From contig JADJDT010000028.1 in NCBI GenBank assembly GCA_016702545.1, forward strand, positions 1 to 44,836: 44,836 bases of DNA. The letters are read 5' to 3'. A program made the position numbers and the translations under genes. Below the pieces are notes generated by a model. That model was given only the letters and a program-made list of their open reading frames with translations. It was not told the DNA's origin and made no database searches. The first letter of the stretch is position 1; each line of letters begins with the position of its first letter. This DNA comes from Pseudomonadota bacterium (GTDB lineage: Bacteria; Myxococcota_A; Polyangia; GCA-2747355). Of the stretch, positions 1 through 7,865 are shown piece after piece.

Positions 1-1
1 G

Positions 2-1450
2 GCCGCGTTGAGCGAGCTCGACGCGCGCTGCGCCTTCCTGATCGAGGTCGGCTCGACTACCTGGCGCTCGATCGCGGCGCGCACACGCTCAGCGGCGGCG
101 AGGCCCAGCGGTGCGCCTGGCGGCGCAGCTCAGCGCGGACCTGCGCGGCGTGCTCTACGTGCTGGACGAGCCCACGATCGGCCTGCACCCGATCGACACC
201 GCGCGGCTGCTCAAGACGCTGCGCCAGCTCGTCGTGCGAGGCAACAGCGTGGTGGTCGTCGAGCACGACGAGGAGACGATTCGCCGCGCCGACTACCTGG
301 TCGAGCTAGGGCCTGGAGGCGGACGCACCGGAGGCCACGTGGTGGCCGCGGGGCGGGGCGCGACCGTGCTGGCGGAGGCCGATTCGCTGACGGCCCGCAG
401 CCTGCGCCTCAGCGGCCGCGAGCGGGCGGTCTACGAGGCGCGGCCGATCCGCCCGGAGACGCCGCGGCTGCGGCTGCGGGACGTACGGCATCACAATCTG
501 CGCGGCCTCGAGGTCACGCTGCCGCTCGGCCGGCTGACGGTCGTCACCGGCGTGAGCGGCAGCGGCAAGAGCAGCCTGGTGCGCGACGTGCTGGGCGAGG
601 GGCTGCGCCGCGTGCATGCGGGAGGCGCGCCGCTGAGCGGCACGCTCGAGGGCGGGGCGTTGCTGCGCGTGGTGCGCGAGATCGACCAGAGCCCGATCGG
701 TCGCACCCCGGCGAGCACGCCCGCGACCTACGTTGGCTTGCACGACGAGATTCGGCGCCTCTTCGCCCGCCTGCCGGAGGCGCGCGCCCGCGGCTACCGG
801 CCGGGGCACTTCAGCTTCAACGTGCGCGGCGGCCGCTGCGAGAGCTGTCGCGGCCAGGGCCAGGTCCGCCACGTGTTGAGCTTTCTGCCCGAGGTCAGCG
901 TCGGCTGCGAGACCTGCGGCGGGCGCCGCTACAGCGCCGAGACGCTGCAGGTGCGCTATCGGGGGCTCTCGATCGCCGAGGTGCTCGAGCTGACCGCGGC
1001 CCAAGCGGTCGAGCTCTTCAGCGCCGTACCAAAGCTACACCGCGGGCTCGCGCTGCTCTGCGAGGTCGGGCTCGACTACCTGCCGCTCGGCCAGCCGAGC
1101 CACACGCTGAGCGGGGGCGAGGCCCAGCGCATCAGCTCGTCGAGGAGCTGCAGAAGGAGGGCAGCCGCCAGGCGATCTACCTGATGGACGAGCCCTCGAC
1201 CGGCCTGCACCTCGACGATCTGCGCAAGCTGCTGCTGGTGCTGCAGCGGCTGGTGGCGCGTGGCGACACGGTGGTGGTGATCGAGCACAACCTCGACCTG
1301 ATTGCGAGCGCCGACTGGATCATCGACCTCGGCCCCGGCGGCGGGGCCCACGGCGGGCAACTGCTCTATCAGGGCCCGCGCGACGGCCTGCTCGCGCAAC
1401 CCGACGCGCCGACGGCCGCCTACCTGCGCGCGCACCTCGGCTCGGGGTGA
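2..1450 (+). CDS. uvrA: UvrA-type excinuclease ATPase, C-terminal part, broken by frameshifts
   Basis: Seen: read through three breaks, this gives about 470 residues covering the end of the first and all of the second ATPase module of UvrA, the DNA-damage-recognition ATPase of nucleotide excision repair. Two ABC signatures LSGGEAQR (near 90-112 and 1105-1130), two Walker B segments (LYVLDEPTIGLHP, IYLMDEPSTGLHL), a Walker A GVSGSGKSS near 550-575 and a zinc-finger pattern CESC...CETC (835-920) are all present. Breaks: one G seems missing near 50 and another near 110, both in G runs. Near 1133 a short deletion removes the residues expected between GEAQRI and LVEELQ and shifts the frame. The 5' end lies outside the window. 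It could be canonical UvrA or the last half of a longer UvrA paralogue. The family is certain. Whether the gene is really broken, rather than mis-sequenced, is not. Confidence 0.85.
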   Translation, partial: AALSELDARCAFLIEVGSTTWRSIAARTRSAAARPSGAPGGAAQRGPARRALRAGRAHDRPAPDRHRAAAQDAAPARRARQQRGGRRARRGDDSPRRLPGRARAWRRTHRRPRGGRGAGRDRAGGGRFADGPQPAPQRPRAGGLRGAADPPGDAAAAAAGRTASQSARPRGHAAARPADGRHRRERQRQEQPGARRAGRGAAPRACGRRAAERHARGRGVAARGARDRPEPDRSHPGEHARDLRWLARRDSAPLRPPAGGARPRLPAGALQLQRARRPLRELSRPGPGPPRVELSARGQRRLRDLRRAPLQRRDAAGALSGALDRRGARADRGPSGRALQRRTKATPRARAALRGRARLPAARPAEPHAERGRGPAHQLVEELQKEGSRQAIYLMDEPSTGLHLDDLRKLLLVLQRLVARGDTVVVIEHNLDLIASADWIIDLGPGGGAHGGQLLYQGPRDGLLAQPDAPTAAYLRAHLGSG

Positions 1451-1554
1451 GCGGGCACAGGCCCGGCGCAGAGTGGAGGGGGGCGGGAGCATCGTGGGGC
1501 CTAGAGCACCGATCGGTTTGCGGACCGAGCGAGGTGAAGCAATTGAAATCATTG

Positions 1555-1634
1555 GCCGGGGGGCGGGAGGGGGCCGGGCGGGGGGGGGGGCCCGGGGCCG
1601 CGACGGGCCCCACAAAAAGGGGGGCCTGCGGGGG
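1555..1634. repeat. low-complexity G/C block
   Basis: Nearly pure G and C homopolymers, including an 11-12 base G run, lie between the uvrA-like gene and the small gene at 1695. The rest of 1451-1694 shows no recognisable gene. A natural GC-rich spacer or an assembly/consensus artefact are both possible; a very similar block lies at 18186-18268. Confidence 0.7.
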
Positions 1635-1694
1635 AGGCAACCCGAGGTGCCTAGGGCATGGTTGACGCTTCCGTCCGCGTTGCACGCTCGCCGC

Positions 1695-1904
1695 GTGTCA
1701 CCTGAGGATGCTCAGCTCAGCGCAGCGGAAGAGGCGTGGCTTGAGCATGACCTCGCGCTGCGGCGCAGGGCGCGGCGCCTCGCAGAGCGCTACCACCGAG
1801 ACGAGCAGAGCCTCTATCGCACGCTAAAGAATTTCGAGCGCTCACCGGCGGAGCGCCTCCGCCTTGGTCTGTGGCATGCCCGACTCCACCCTGAGCGCCG
1901 CTGA
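1695..1904 (+). CDS. small charged helical protein, partner of the nucleotidyltransferase
   Basis: A 69-residue protein rich in Arg, Glu and Leu with no membrane segment, starting at GTG (VSPEDAQLS). A central basic stretch (LALRRRARRLAERYH) is followed by a tail pattern SPAERLRLGLWHAR. Its end overlaps the start of the nucleotidyltransferase by 29 bases in another frame, so the two are probably translationally coupled. Small proteins of this shape are found directly upstream of DUF6036/AbiEii-like nucleotidyltransferases and may act as the partner of a toxin-antitoxin-like pair; that role is inferred from context. The start is uncertain because the preceding sequence is low-complexity. Confidence 0.55.
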   Translation: MSPEDAQLSAAEEAWLEHDLALRRRARRLAERYHRDEQSLYRTLKNFERSPAERLRLGLWHARLHPERR

Positions 1905-2349
1905 GCGCGCGCTGCTACACGAGTTCGACCGACGCGGGGTGCGCTTTCTCGTGGTGGGAATGAGCGCAGCCCTGTTGCACGGTGCGCGGGGCGCGACCGA
2001 GGACATCGATCTTTGGTTCGAGGACCCGAGCGATCCGCGGATCGCCGAGGCGGTGCGGGCGGCGGGAGGCTTCTGGATTTCGGGGGCCTTCGGCGGAGGC
2101 CCGGCGATCGGCGGCGAGGAGCTTAGCGAGCGCTTCGACGTGGTCTGGCGCCTGGACGGCCTTGAGCCCTTTGACGTCGAGTTTCGTGACGCATGCTACC
2201 AAGACGTCGACGGTATTCTCCTGCCCGTGCTGCCCCTGCACCGCATCATCGCCAGCAAACAAGCCGCCGGCCGAGCCAAGGATAAAGCCGCGCTCGAGTC
2301 CCTGCAGGACGCGCTAACAATTCTGGAGCACGGGACGGAGGAGGACTGA
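1876..2349 (+). CDS. nucleotidyltransferase-fold protein (DUF6036/AbiEii-like)
   Basis: A 157-residue protein. The N-terminal half has the minimal nucleotidyltransferase pattern: a beta strand and turn (FLVVGMSAALLHGARGATED) followed by the metal-binding DID (EDIDLWFED, about residues 36-44) and a later acidic strand EPFDVEF. The C-terminus (PLHRIIASKQAAGRAKDKAAL) matches the helical tail seen in nucleotidyltransferases of this group. The usual G-S of the MNT motif is replaced by G-M-S. Proteins of this type are often found in toxin-antitoxin or defence-like pairs with a small neighbour, which fits the overlapping gene at 1695. ATG 1876 is preferred over TTG 1864. The target substrate cannot be told from the sequence. 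Confidence 0.75.
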   Translation: MPDSTLSAAERALLHEFDRRGVRFLVVGMSAALLHGARGATEDIDLWFEDPSDPRIAEAVRAAGGFWISGAFGGGPAIGGEELSERFDVVWRLDGLEPFDVEFRDACYQDVDGILLPVLPLHRIIASKQAAGRAKDKAALESLQDALTILEHGTEED

Positions 2350-2430
2350 CAGCGCTGATCAGGCAAGTCGGCCAGCGCAGCACGGACCCGCCACGCGGTG
2401 GCGAGCGGAACGCAACCCGCCCCCGTGGCC

Positions 2431-3936
2431 TCAGTCCCCGCGCAGGTAACGCCGCTCGAGGTGGGCGCGGAAGCAGCCGACGTCGAGGCCGCGACCGGTC
2501 GCGGCGTGGAGCAGCGCCTCACCGCTGAGCCGTGAGCCCTGCGCGTGGACGTGGGTGCGCAGCCAGCGCACGAGCGGCTGAAAGTCCCCGGCGGCGATCG
2601 CCTGGGGTAGCTCGGGATGGGCGCCGAGCGCGGCCTCGTGGAGCTGCGCGGCGCTGATCGCGCCCAAGGTGTAGGTCGGGAAGTAGCCGAAGGTGCCATC
2701 CATCCAGTGGATGTCCTGCAGGCAGCCTTGTCGGTCGTCGGGGGGCGCGACGCCGACCAGCTCGAGCATGCCCTCGCGCCAGGCCCCGGGCAGCTCGCGC
2801 AGCGGCAGCCCGCCGCCGAGCAGCGCGCGCTCGAGCCGGTAGCGCAAGATCACGTGCGCGGGGTAGGTCACCTCGTCGGCATCGACGCGAATCAGGCTGC
2901 GCGCTACGCGGCGGTAGACGCGCTCGAGGTTGTCGACCGACCAGGGGCTGCTCGCCGTCAGGGCCGCGCCGGCGTCGAAGAGCTCGGCGAGCTGTGGGGC
3001 CAACCAGCTCAAGAAGGGCCGACTGCGACAGGCCTGCATCTCGATCAGCAGCGACTGGCTCTCGTGCAACGCCATGCCGCGCGCCTGCCCCACCGGCTGG
3101 AAGCGCCAGGCGGCCGGTAGCCCCTGCTCGTAGAGCGCGTGGCCTGTCTCGTGCGCCACGGCCTGCAGCCCCTCGACGAAGCTGTCCTCGCGCCAGCGCG
3201 CGGTGATCCGCACGTCGTCGCCTCCGCCGGAGCAGAAGGGGTGGGTGCTCGGGTCGAGACGCCCGCGCTGGAAGTCGAAGCCGAGCACGGCCATCACCCG
3301 CTGCGCGAGCACGCGCTGCGTCGCGAGGGGAAAGCCGACCCCCCACGGCAGGGGGCCGGGACGGGCCTGCTGGCGCTCGATCACGTCCCCGATCAACCCG
3401 GGCAGGAAGCTCGCCAGCGCGTCGAAGACCTCGTCGACCCGCACCGCGTGCAGTCCCGGCTCGTACTCGTCGAGCAGCGCGTCGTAGGGCGCCAGGCACA
3501 ACACCTCGGCCTTGGCGGCGGCACGCTCGCGCACCAGCGCCACCACGCCTTCGAGCCGCGGCAACAACGCCGCGAAGTCATCGCGCGCACGCGCCTCGCG
3601 CCAGGCCATCACGCACTCGGTGCCGGCCCGCGCCAGCGCGGCCACCAGCGGCGCGGGCACCGCCCGCTGGTGCCAGACGCGCCGGCGCATCTCCTGCACG
3701 TTGGCGCGCTGCCACTCGTCGAGCGCCTCATCGTCGGCGCGGTCGAGCCACTCGGGGAGCTGCGGCGCCGTCTCGAGCTCGTGCAGGAGCGTGCGCAGCG
3801 CCGCGAGCTGCTCGCCGCTATCGGCGGCGGCGCCGGCCGGCAGCACCGTCTCGGTGTCCCAGTGCAGCAGCCCCTCGATCGCCGCCAGGCGGCCGATGCG
3901 ACCGAAGTGCGCCTCGAGTGCGCTGTAGGCCTTCAT
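2431..3936 (-). CDS. M32 family metallocarboxypeptidase (carboxypeptidase Taq type)
   Basis: A complete 501-residue protein of the length normal for the M32 family, zinc carboxypeptidases that trim single residues from peptide C-termini in the cytoplasm. The zinc motif HETGH (about residue 258) is followed about 30 residues later by HESQSLLIEMQ, the family's conserved region that supplies the third zinc ligand. Also present are the N-terminal helical region (WDTETVLPAGA), DVRITARW and the C-terminal ..GTFGYFPTYTLGAISAAQL, characteristic of M32. There is no signal peptide. It starts with ATG at 3936, 24 bases after the stop of the upstream small membrane protein, and is transcribed on the minus strand like the export genes upstream. 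Family assignment is strong. Confidence 0.93.
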   Translation of the reverse strand: MKAYSALEAHFGRIGRLAAIEGLLHWDTETVLPAGAAADSGEQLAALRTLLHELETAPQLPEWLDRADDEALDEWQRANVQEMRRRVWHQRAVPAPLVAALARAGTECVMAWREARARDDFAALLPRLEGVVALVRERAAAKAEVLCLAPYDALLDEYEPGLHAVRVDEVFDALASFLPGLIGDVIERQQARPGPLPWGVGFPLATQRVLAQRVMAVLGFDFQRGRLDPSTHPFCSGGGDDVRITARWREDSFVEGLQAVAHETGHALYEQGLPAAWRFQPVGQARGMALHESQSLLIEMQACRSRPFLSWLAPQLAELFDAGAALTASSPWSVDNLERVYRRVARSLIRVDADEVTYPAHVILRYRLERALLGGGLPLRELPGAWREGMLELVGVAPPDDRQGCLQDIHWMDGTFGYFPTYTLGAISAAQLHEAALGAHPELPQAIAAGDFQPLVRWLRTHVHAQGSRLSGEALLHAATGRGLDVGCFRAHLERRYLRGD

Positions 3937-3960
3937 CGCGGTCGGTCTCGCCCGGCCAGC

Positions 3961-4170
3961 CTATTCGAAGGCCCAGCGCGCCGGAAGGCGCGCGCCCACG
4001 GCCTTGAGGATCTTGGCCATCGGGCAGAAACCGGTGAAGGAGGCCTGCAGCAGGTTGGCGCCGACGAAGGCCGTGAACCAGAGCCAATGCACACTGTGGA
4101 GCTGCGACAACGCGACGCTCGCCAACACGAAGCAGCCGGCCACCGCCAGCACGATGCGATCGATCGCCAT
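3961..4170 (-). CDS. DUF2892-like small inner-membrane protein
   Basis: A 69-residue protein starting MAIDRIVLAVAGCFVLASVA with two hydrophobic segments (about residues 5-25 and 32-50) and a short tail containing FTGFCPMAKIL. The pattern of two helices with a conserved Cys-Pro in 'GFCPM' is typical of the DUF2892/YgaP membrane-anchor family, where such domains can stand alone or carry a rhodanese. ATG 4170 is chosen over an upstream extension because the extension lacks membrane-protein character and a GGAGG lies about 8 bases upstream of this ATG. It sits between the ABC ATPase and the carboxypeptidase on the same strand. Function unknown. Confidence 0.75.
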   Translation of the reverse strand: MAIDRIVLAVAGCFVLASVALSQLHSVHWLWFTAFVGANLLQASFTGFCPMAKILKAVGARLPARWAFE

Positions 4171-4221
4171 CTTCGATCCTCCTCTCCGCCTCCCAGGCGA
4201 AGCACGCGCAGTATAGCCCAA

Positions 4222-5205
4222 TCAAGCACCCGCGGGCCCGCCGTGGGTCGCGGTCTGCGCCAAGAAGAGATCCTCGAAGTCCGGTGCCACACGCTGCGCC
4301 GCCAAGCCCCGCGCGCGGAAGGCGCGCTGGGCCGCCGCGTCCTCGGCCCCGCCCAAGACCACGCGCAAGCGACCGCTAGCCACGGACACCGCAATGACCC
4401 CGGGCAGCGCCGCGACCCAGGCCTCGAGGCCTGCCACGTCCTCGTCGCTGCTGAGCTCATAGACCGGCTCGGCGAAGGCCGCCAGCAGCGCCTCGGGGCG
4501 TCCAAGCAGCAGCGTGCGCCCCTGGTCGATCAGCGCGACGCGGTGACAACGCGCCGCCTCGTCCATGTAGGGCGTGCTGATCAGCACGGCGATCCCCTGC
4601 GCCGTCAGCTCGAAGAGCAGCGCCCACAGCTCGCGGCGGCTGACCGGATCGACGCCGTTGGTCGGCTCGTCGAGCAAGAGCAGCCGCGGCTCGGGCAGCA
4701 ACGCGCAGGCCAGCGCCAGCTTCTTGTACATCCCCCCCGAGAGCGCCTCGGCCCGTCGCGTGGCGAAGCGCTCGAGCCGCGTGAGCTGGAGCAGCCGCTC
4801 GCGACGCTCGCGATAGTGCGCCGCCGACAGGCAGAACATGCGCGCGAAGAAGCGCAGGTTCTCGTCGACGGTCAGGTCACCGTAGAGGCTGTACTGCTGC
4901 GGCATGTAGCCGATCGCCCGCCGCAGCGCCTCGGCGCGGCTGGTCGGCGCCTGGCCGAGCACGCTGACGCGCCCGCCATCGACGCCGATCATGCCGGCGA
5001 AGATGCGCATCGCCGTGGTCTTGCCGGCGCCGTCGGGCCCCACCAGGCCGAAGAGTTCACCGGCCTCGACCGTCAGCGAGAGCTGGTCGAGCGCCGTGAC
5101 CGCGCCGAAGCGCCGCACCAGCCCCTCGGCCTCGACCACCGGTGCCGTCGCGCTCGAGGCTGCCGTCGCGCTCGAGGCTGCCGTCGCGACCCCGGCGGGC
5201 CTCAA
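4222..5205 (-). CDS. ABC transporter ATP-binding protein (YbhF/CcmA-like)
   Basis: About 327 residues. The ATPase domain has Walker A GPDGAGKTT, Q-loop MPQQYSLYGDLTV, signature LSGGMYKKLALA, Walker B LLLLDEPTNGVDP and an H-loop position altered to STPYMDE (the usual His appears as Tyr, as in other exporters of this group). A C-terminal accessory domain follows (residues about 240-325). The proposed start is TTG 5205, overlapping the stop of the HlyD gene as TTGA, which suggests coupling; the alternative GTG at 5139 would drop an Ala/Ser-rich N-terminal repeat. Partners are the HlyD and TolC proteins just upstream, so the set looks like a tripartite exporter. No permease gene follows, which is unusual. 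Cytoplasmic side of the inner membrane; substrate unknown. Confidence 0.88.
   Translation of the reverse strand: MRPAGVATAASSATAASSATAPVVEAEGLVRRFGAVTALDQLSLTVEAGELFGLVGPDGAGKTTAMRIFAGMIGVDGGRVSVLGQAPTSRAEALRRAIGYMPQQYSLYGDLTVDENLRFFARMFCLSAAHYRERRERLLQLTRLERFATRRAEALSGGMYKKLALACALLPEPRLLLLDEPTNGVDPVSRRELWALLFELTAQGIAVLISTPYMDEAARCHRVALIDQGRTLLLGRPEALLAAFAEPVYELSSDEDVAGLEAWVAALPGVIAVSVASGRLRVVLGGAEDAAAQRAFRARGLAAQRVAPDFEDLFLAQTATHGGPAGA
5143..5188. repeat. 18-bp tandem repeat, 2.5 copies, inside the ABC ATPase 5' end
   Basis: The unit tgccgtcgcgctcgaggc occurs at 5143-5160 and 5161-5178, with a partial third copy at 5179-5188. It is in phase with the minus-strand gene and encodes a repeated ATAASS segment before the ATPase domain, so copy-number change would keep the frame. 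Confidence 0.9.
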
Positions 5206-6266
5206 GGCGCGCGCCCGGCGCCGCCCTCGCTGCCATCGATCGTCACCTCGACCGGCATGCCGGGGCGCAAGCGCCCGCTCGCGTTCGGCAGCTCGGCCGT
5301 GACCGCATAGACCAGGCGATCGCGGTCCTCGCGCGTCTGCACGTTGCGCGGCGTGAACTCGGCCTGCGCCGCGACGCGGCGCATCACGCCGGCGAAGACC
5401 TGCTCCGGATAGGCGTCCGCGCGCACCGTCACGCGCCCACCGGCCACGGCGGCCGCCAGCTCGCGGTTGGGCACGAAGAACACCGCCTCGACCGGATCGA
5501 GGCGCACGATCGTCAGGATGCGGCTGCCGGGCAGCGCCAGCTCGCCGGGCTCGAAGGCACGCGTCTGCACCAGCCCGTCGAGCGGGGCCCGCAGCTCGCA
5601 CTCCTCGACCAAGGTCTGGGCGCGCTGCACATTGGCCCGCGCCGCGCCGACCGCCGCCAGCGCGGCCTCGGCTTGCTTGCGCACTGCCTGCGCCCGGGCC
5701 GCCGCCGCCGTGGCCTGGCCGCGCGCCGCCTGCTGCTGCGCCTGCAGCGCACCGAGCTGCTCGTCGAGCTCGGTGACGCGCGTGCTGACGCGATCGAGCT
5801 CCATCGCCGTCGCCCCGCCCTCGCCCTGGAGCGCCCCGATGCGTGCCGCCTGGCGCGTGCTCTCGGCGCGGCTGGCGCTGAGCGCCCGCGACTGCGCACC
5901 GCTCGCACTGGCCGTGGCCCGGGCAGCTTGAGAGACCGCCAGCGCCCCCGCGACCTCAGCCTGCGCCGCGGCGGCCTGGCCATCGGCCGCCGCGAGCTGC
6001 GCCTGGGCGGCCTGCAGCGCGGCCTGCTGCTCGCGGCAGTCGAGCCGCACCAGGAGCTGCCCGGCATGCACCCTCGCGCCCTCCTCGACGGCGATCGCGA
6101 CGATGCGCGCCGTGATGCGCGCCACCACGTCGGCCTCGGTACCCTCGATCACTGCGCTGCTGCCCACGGGCGCCAGCGCCGCACGCCGCTGGGCCCGCAG
6201 CTTGATGGCGAAACCCGCGCTCAGCCCGAGCACCAGCACCGTGAAGAGCACGATCACGCGTCTCAT
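5202..6266 (-). CDS. HlyD/MFP-family periplasmic adaptor
   Basis: A 354-residue membrane fusion protein that would bridge the inner-membrane ABC ATPase complex to a TolC channel. It has one N-terminal membrane anchor (residues 4-22, VIVLFTVLVLGLSAGFA), a first lipoyl half (about 41-76, ending HAGQLLVRLD), a long Ala/Gln/Arg-rich coiled-coil hairpin (about 78-205), a second lipoyl half (LRAPLDGLVQTRAFEPGE, about 217-235) and a C-terminal beta-barrel region with GMPVEVTI. Length and order match YbhG/MacA-type adaptors. Its ATG overlaps the TolC stop as ATGA, and its stop overlaps the ATPase start, so the three are one translational unit. Confidence 0.9.
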   Translation of the reverse strand: MRRVIVLFTVLVLGLSAGFAIKLRAQRRAALAPVGSSAVIEGTEADVVARITARIVAIAVEEGARVHAGQLLVRLDCREQQAALQAAQAQLAAADGQAAAAQAEVAGALAVSQAARATASASGAQSRALSASRAESTRQAARIGALQGEGGATAMELDRVSTRVTELDEQLGALQAQQQAARGQATAAAARAQAVRKQAEAALAAVGAARANVQRAQTLVEECELRAPLDGLVQTRAFEPGELALPGSRILTIVRLDPVEAVFFVPNRELAAAVAGGRVTVRADAYPEQVFAGVMRRVAAQAEFTPRNVQTREDRDRLVYAVTAELPNASGRLRPGMPVEVTIDGSEGGAGRAP

Positions 6267-7615
6267 CGCTTGCCTCCCGCCTCGTCCGCGACGGGCGGCC
6301 GGGTCCGGCCCCAGACCAGCAGGCGCTGCGCCTCGGCCAGGGCCGCGTCGAGCAACGCGCGCTGGATCGCGATCCGCGCGCGATCGAGCGCGAGCTGCGC
6401 CTGGTGTACATCGAGCTCGGTGCCCGTGCCCGCCTCGACCGCCGCCCGCGCCACGCGCAGATAGACCTCGTTCTGCCGCAGCGTCTCGCGCGCCGAGACC
6501 AGGTCCGCCGACGCGCTCGCTGCGCGCGCCTCGACCTCGATCAGCTCGCGCTCGAGCTCGCGCGCCGTGGCCTCGGCCTGGGCGCCGAGGCGCAACGCCT
6601 GCGCCTCACCCTCGCGCACGCGCGCCCGCCGCAGCCCGCTGTCGAAGGCCTCCCAGCTCAGCACCGCGGCGCCCTCCAGCACCGGCCCGAACTCGAGCGC
6701 CAACGCGCGCGGATAGCGCAGCCCGGCGGTAGCGGCGAGGCTGAGGGTCGGCACGAAGGTCCGCGCCTGGCTGCGCGCCGTGTGCGCCGCCGCGCGCTGG
6801 GCGGCCCGGAGCTGACGCACCGGCGGCGTGGCCTCGAGCCCTGGCTCGCCGCTCCGGGCCGGCGACCCCAAGCGCGCCAAGAGCTCGAGCGCCCCGCTCA
6901 GCGGTGGAGCGGCGTCGAGGCCCAGCAGGCTGGCCAGCACGCGACGCTGCCGCGCCTGCTGCACCTCCGCGCGCCGCAGCTCGGCCTCCAGCTCGGCCAC
7001 CCGCACCCGCGCCTGCGCCAGGCCCACCTGGGTGCCCGCCCCGGCCGCCAGCCGCAGCTCGGCGCGCTGCGCCTCGCGCCGCGCCTGCGCCAGCGACTCG
7101 CCGGCGATGCGGCAGACGTCCCGCGCGAAGAGCGCACCGTAGAAGGCCACTCGCACGGCGAAGGCCAGCCGCGCCGCGGCCAGCTCCCCGGCCGCTTCGC
7201 TCTGCCGCACGCCCTCGCGCGCCGCCGCCTCGCGGCCGCCGCGGCTCAGATCGACGAGCCGCTCGCTGACGCTCAGGTTGACCTGATAGCGATGCACGTC
7301 ATCGACGGCCCGCGGCGTCAGCGTGGGACCGCCGGGGGTCGGGGGCAGGCGGATCTCGTTGATCGGCCAGTGCGGCGTGTAGCTCGCCTCGGCGACCGCG
7401 CGCGGCCAGGCGGCGGTCTGCGTCTGCGCCAAGCGGGCCTCGGCCTCGGCGCGCGCCAGCGCGGCCGCCCGCAGCTCCGGCGCCCGCGCCATGGCCTGCG
7501 CCACGGCCTGATCGAGTGTCAGTGAAGGCGCCGCGAGCGCGACCCCCGCGGGCGCCAGCAGCAGCGCGACAAGCGCAGCCCGCACAGCCCAACGCCTCGC
7601 CGAAAAAACGGTCAC
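6263..7615 (-). CDS. TolC-family outer-membrane efflux protein
   Basis: About 450 residues. A signal peptide follows a GTG start at 7615 (VTVFSARRWAVRAALVALLL..ALA); a longer frame to 7684 exists but adds a basic, non-signal extension. The mature part begins PSLTLDQAVAQAMARAPEL, the classic OEP-domain opening, and has two repeats of long amphipathic helices with beta-strand segments between, as in TolC. It is first in the export set and overlaps the adaptor gene by 4 bases. It would form the outer-membrane channel of the exporter. There are few aromatic residues and the helices are Ala/Arg-rich because of the GC bias. Confidence 0.88.
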   Translation of the reverse strand: MTVFSARRWAVRAALVALLLAPAGVALAAPSLTLDQAVAQAMARAPELRAAALARAEAEARLAQTQTAAWPRAVAEASYTPHWPINEIRLPPTPGGPTLTPRAVDDVHRYQVNLSVSERLVDLSRGGREAAAREGVRQSEAAGELAAARLAFAVRVAFYGALFARDVCRIAGESLAQARREAQRAELRLAAGAGTQVGLAQARVRVAELEAELRRAEVQQARQRRVLASLLGLDAAPPLSGALELLARLGSPARSGEPGLEATPPVRQLRAAQRAAAHTARSQARTFVPTLSLAATAGLRYPRALALEFGPVLEGAAVLSWEAFDSGLRRARVREGEAQALRLGAQAEATARELERELIEVEARAASASADLVSARETLRQNEVYLRVARAAVEAGTGTELDVHQAQLALDRARIAIQRALLDAALAEAQRLLVWGRTRPPVADEAGGKR

Positions 7616-7865
7616 GGCACGCACTCTAGGGCAGCGGGGTTGAGCAAACAAGCGACGGCGCGACCGCACGGGTGGCAGGCGCAACGCGATCCCCGGGGCC
7701 GCGGCACGGCTGGAGTTGCCAGCCCCCGGCCAGACCTCAGGCCACCCGCGGCGGGGATGGGGCCGCCGAGATCACAGGGCTTCGCAGCGCTCGCGGCGTC
7801 GGCCCGTCGCTTGCATTGCCGCGCTTTGGCCACGGCCCTCGGCCTTCGCCGAGGTCCAGCGCCCG

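Noticed and set aside
3139..5310. 723-codon plus-strand open frame
   Set aside because: It is the antisense of the M32 peptidase and ABC ATPase genes; composition is Arg/His/Gln-rich as expected of a GC-rich shadow frame.
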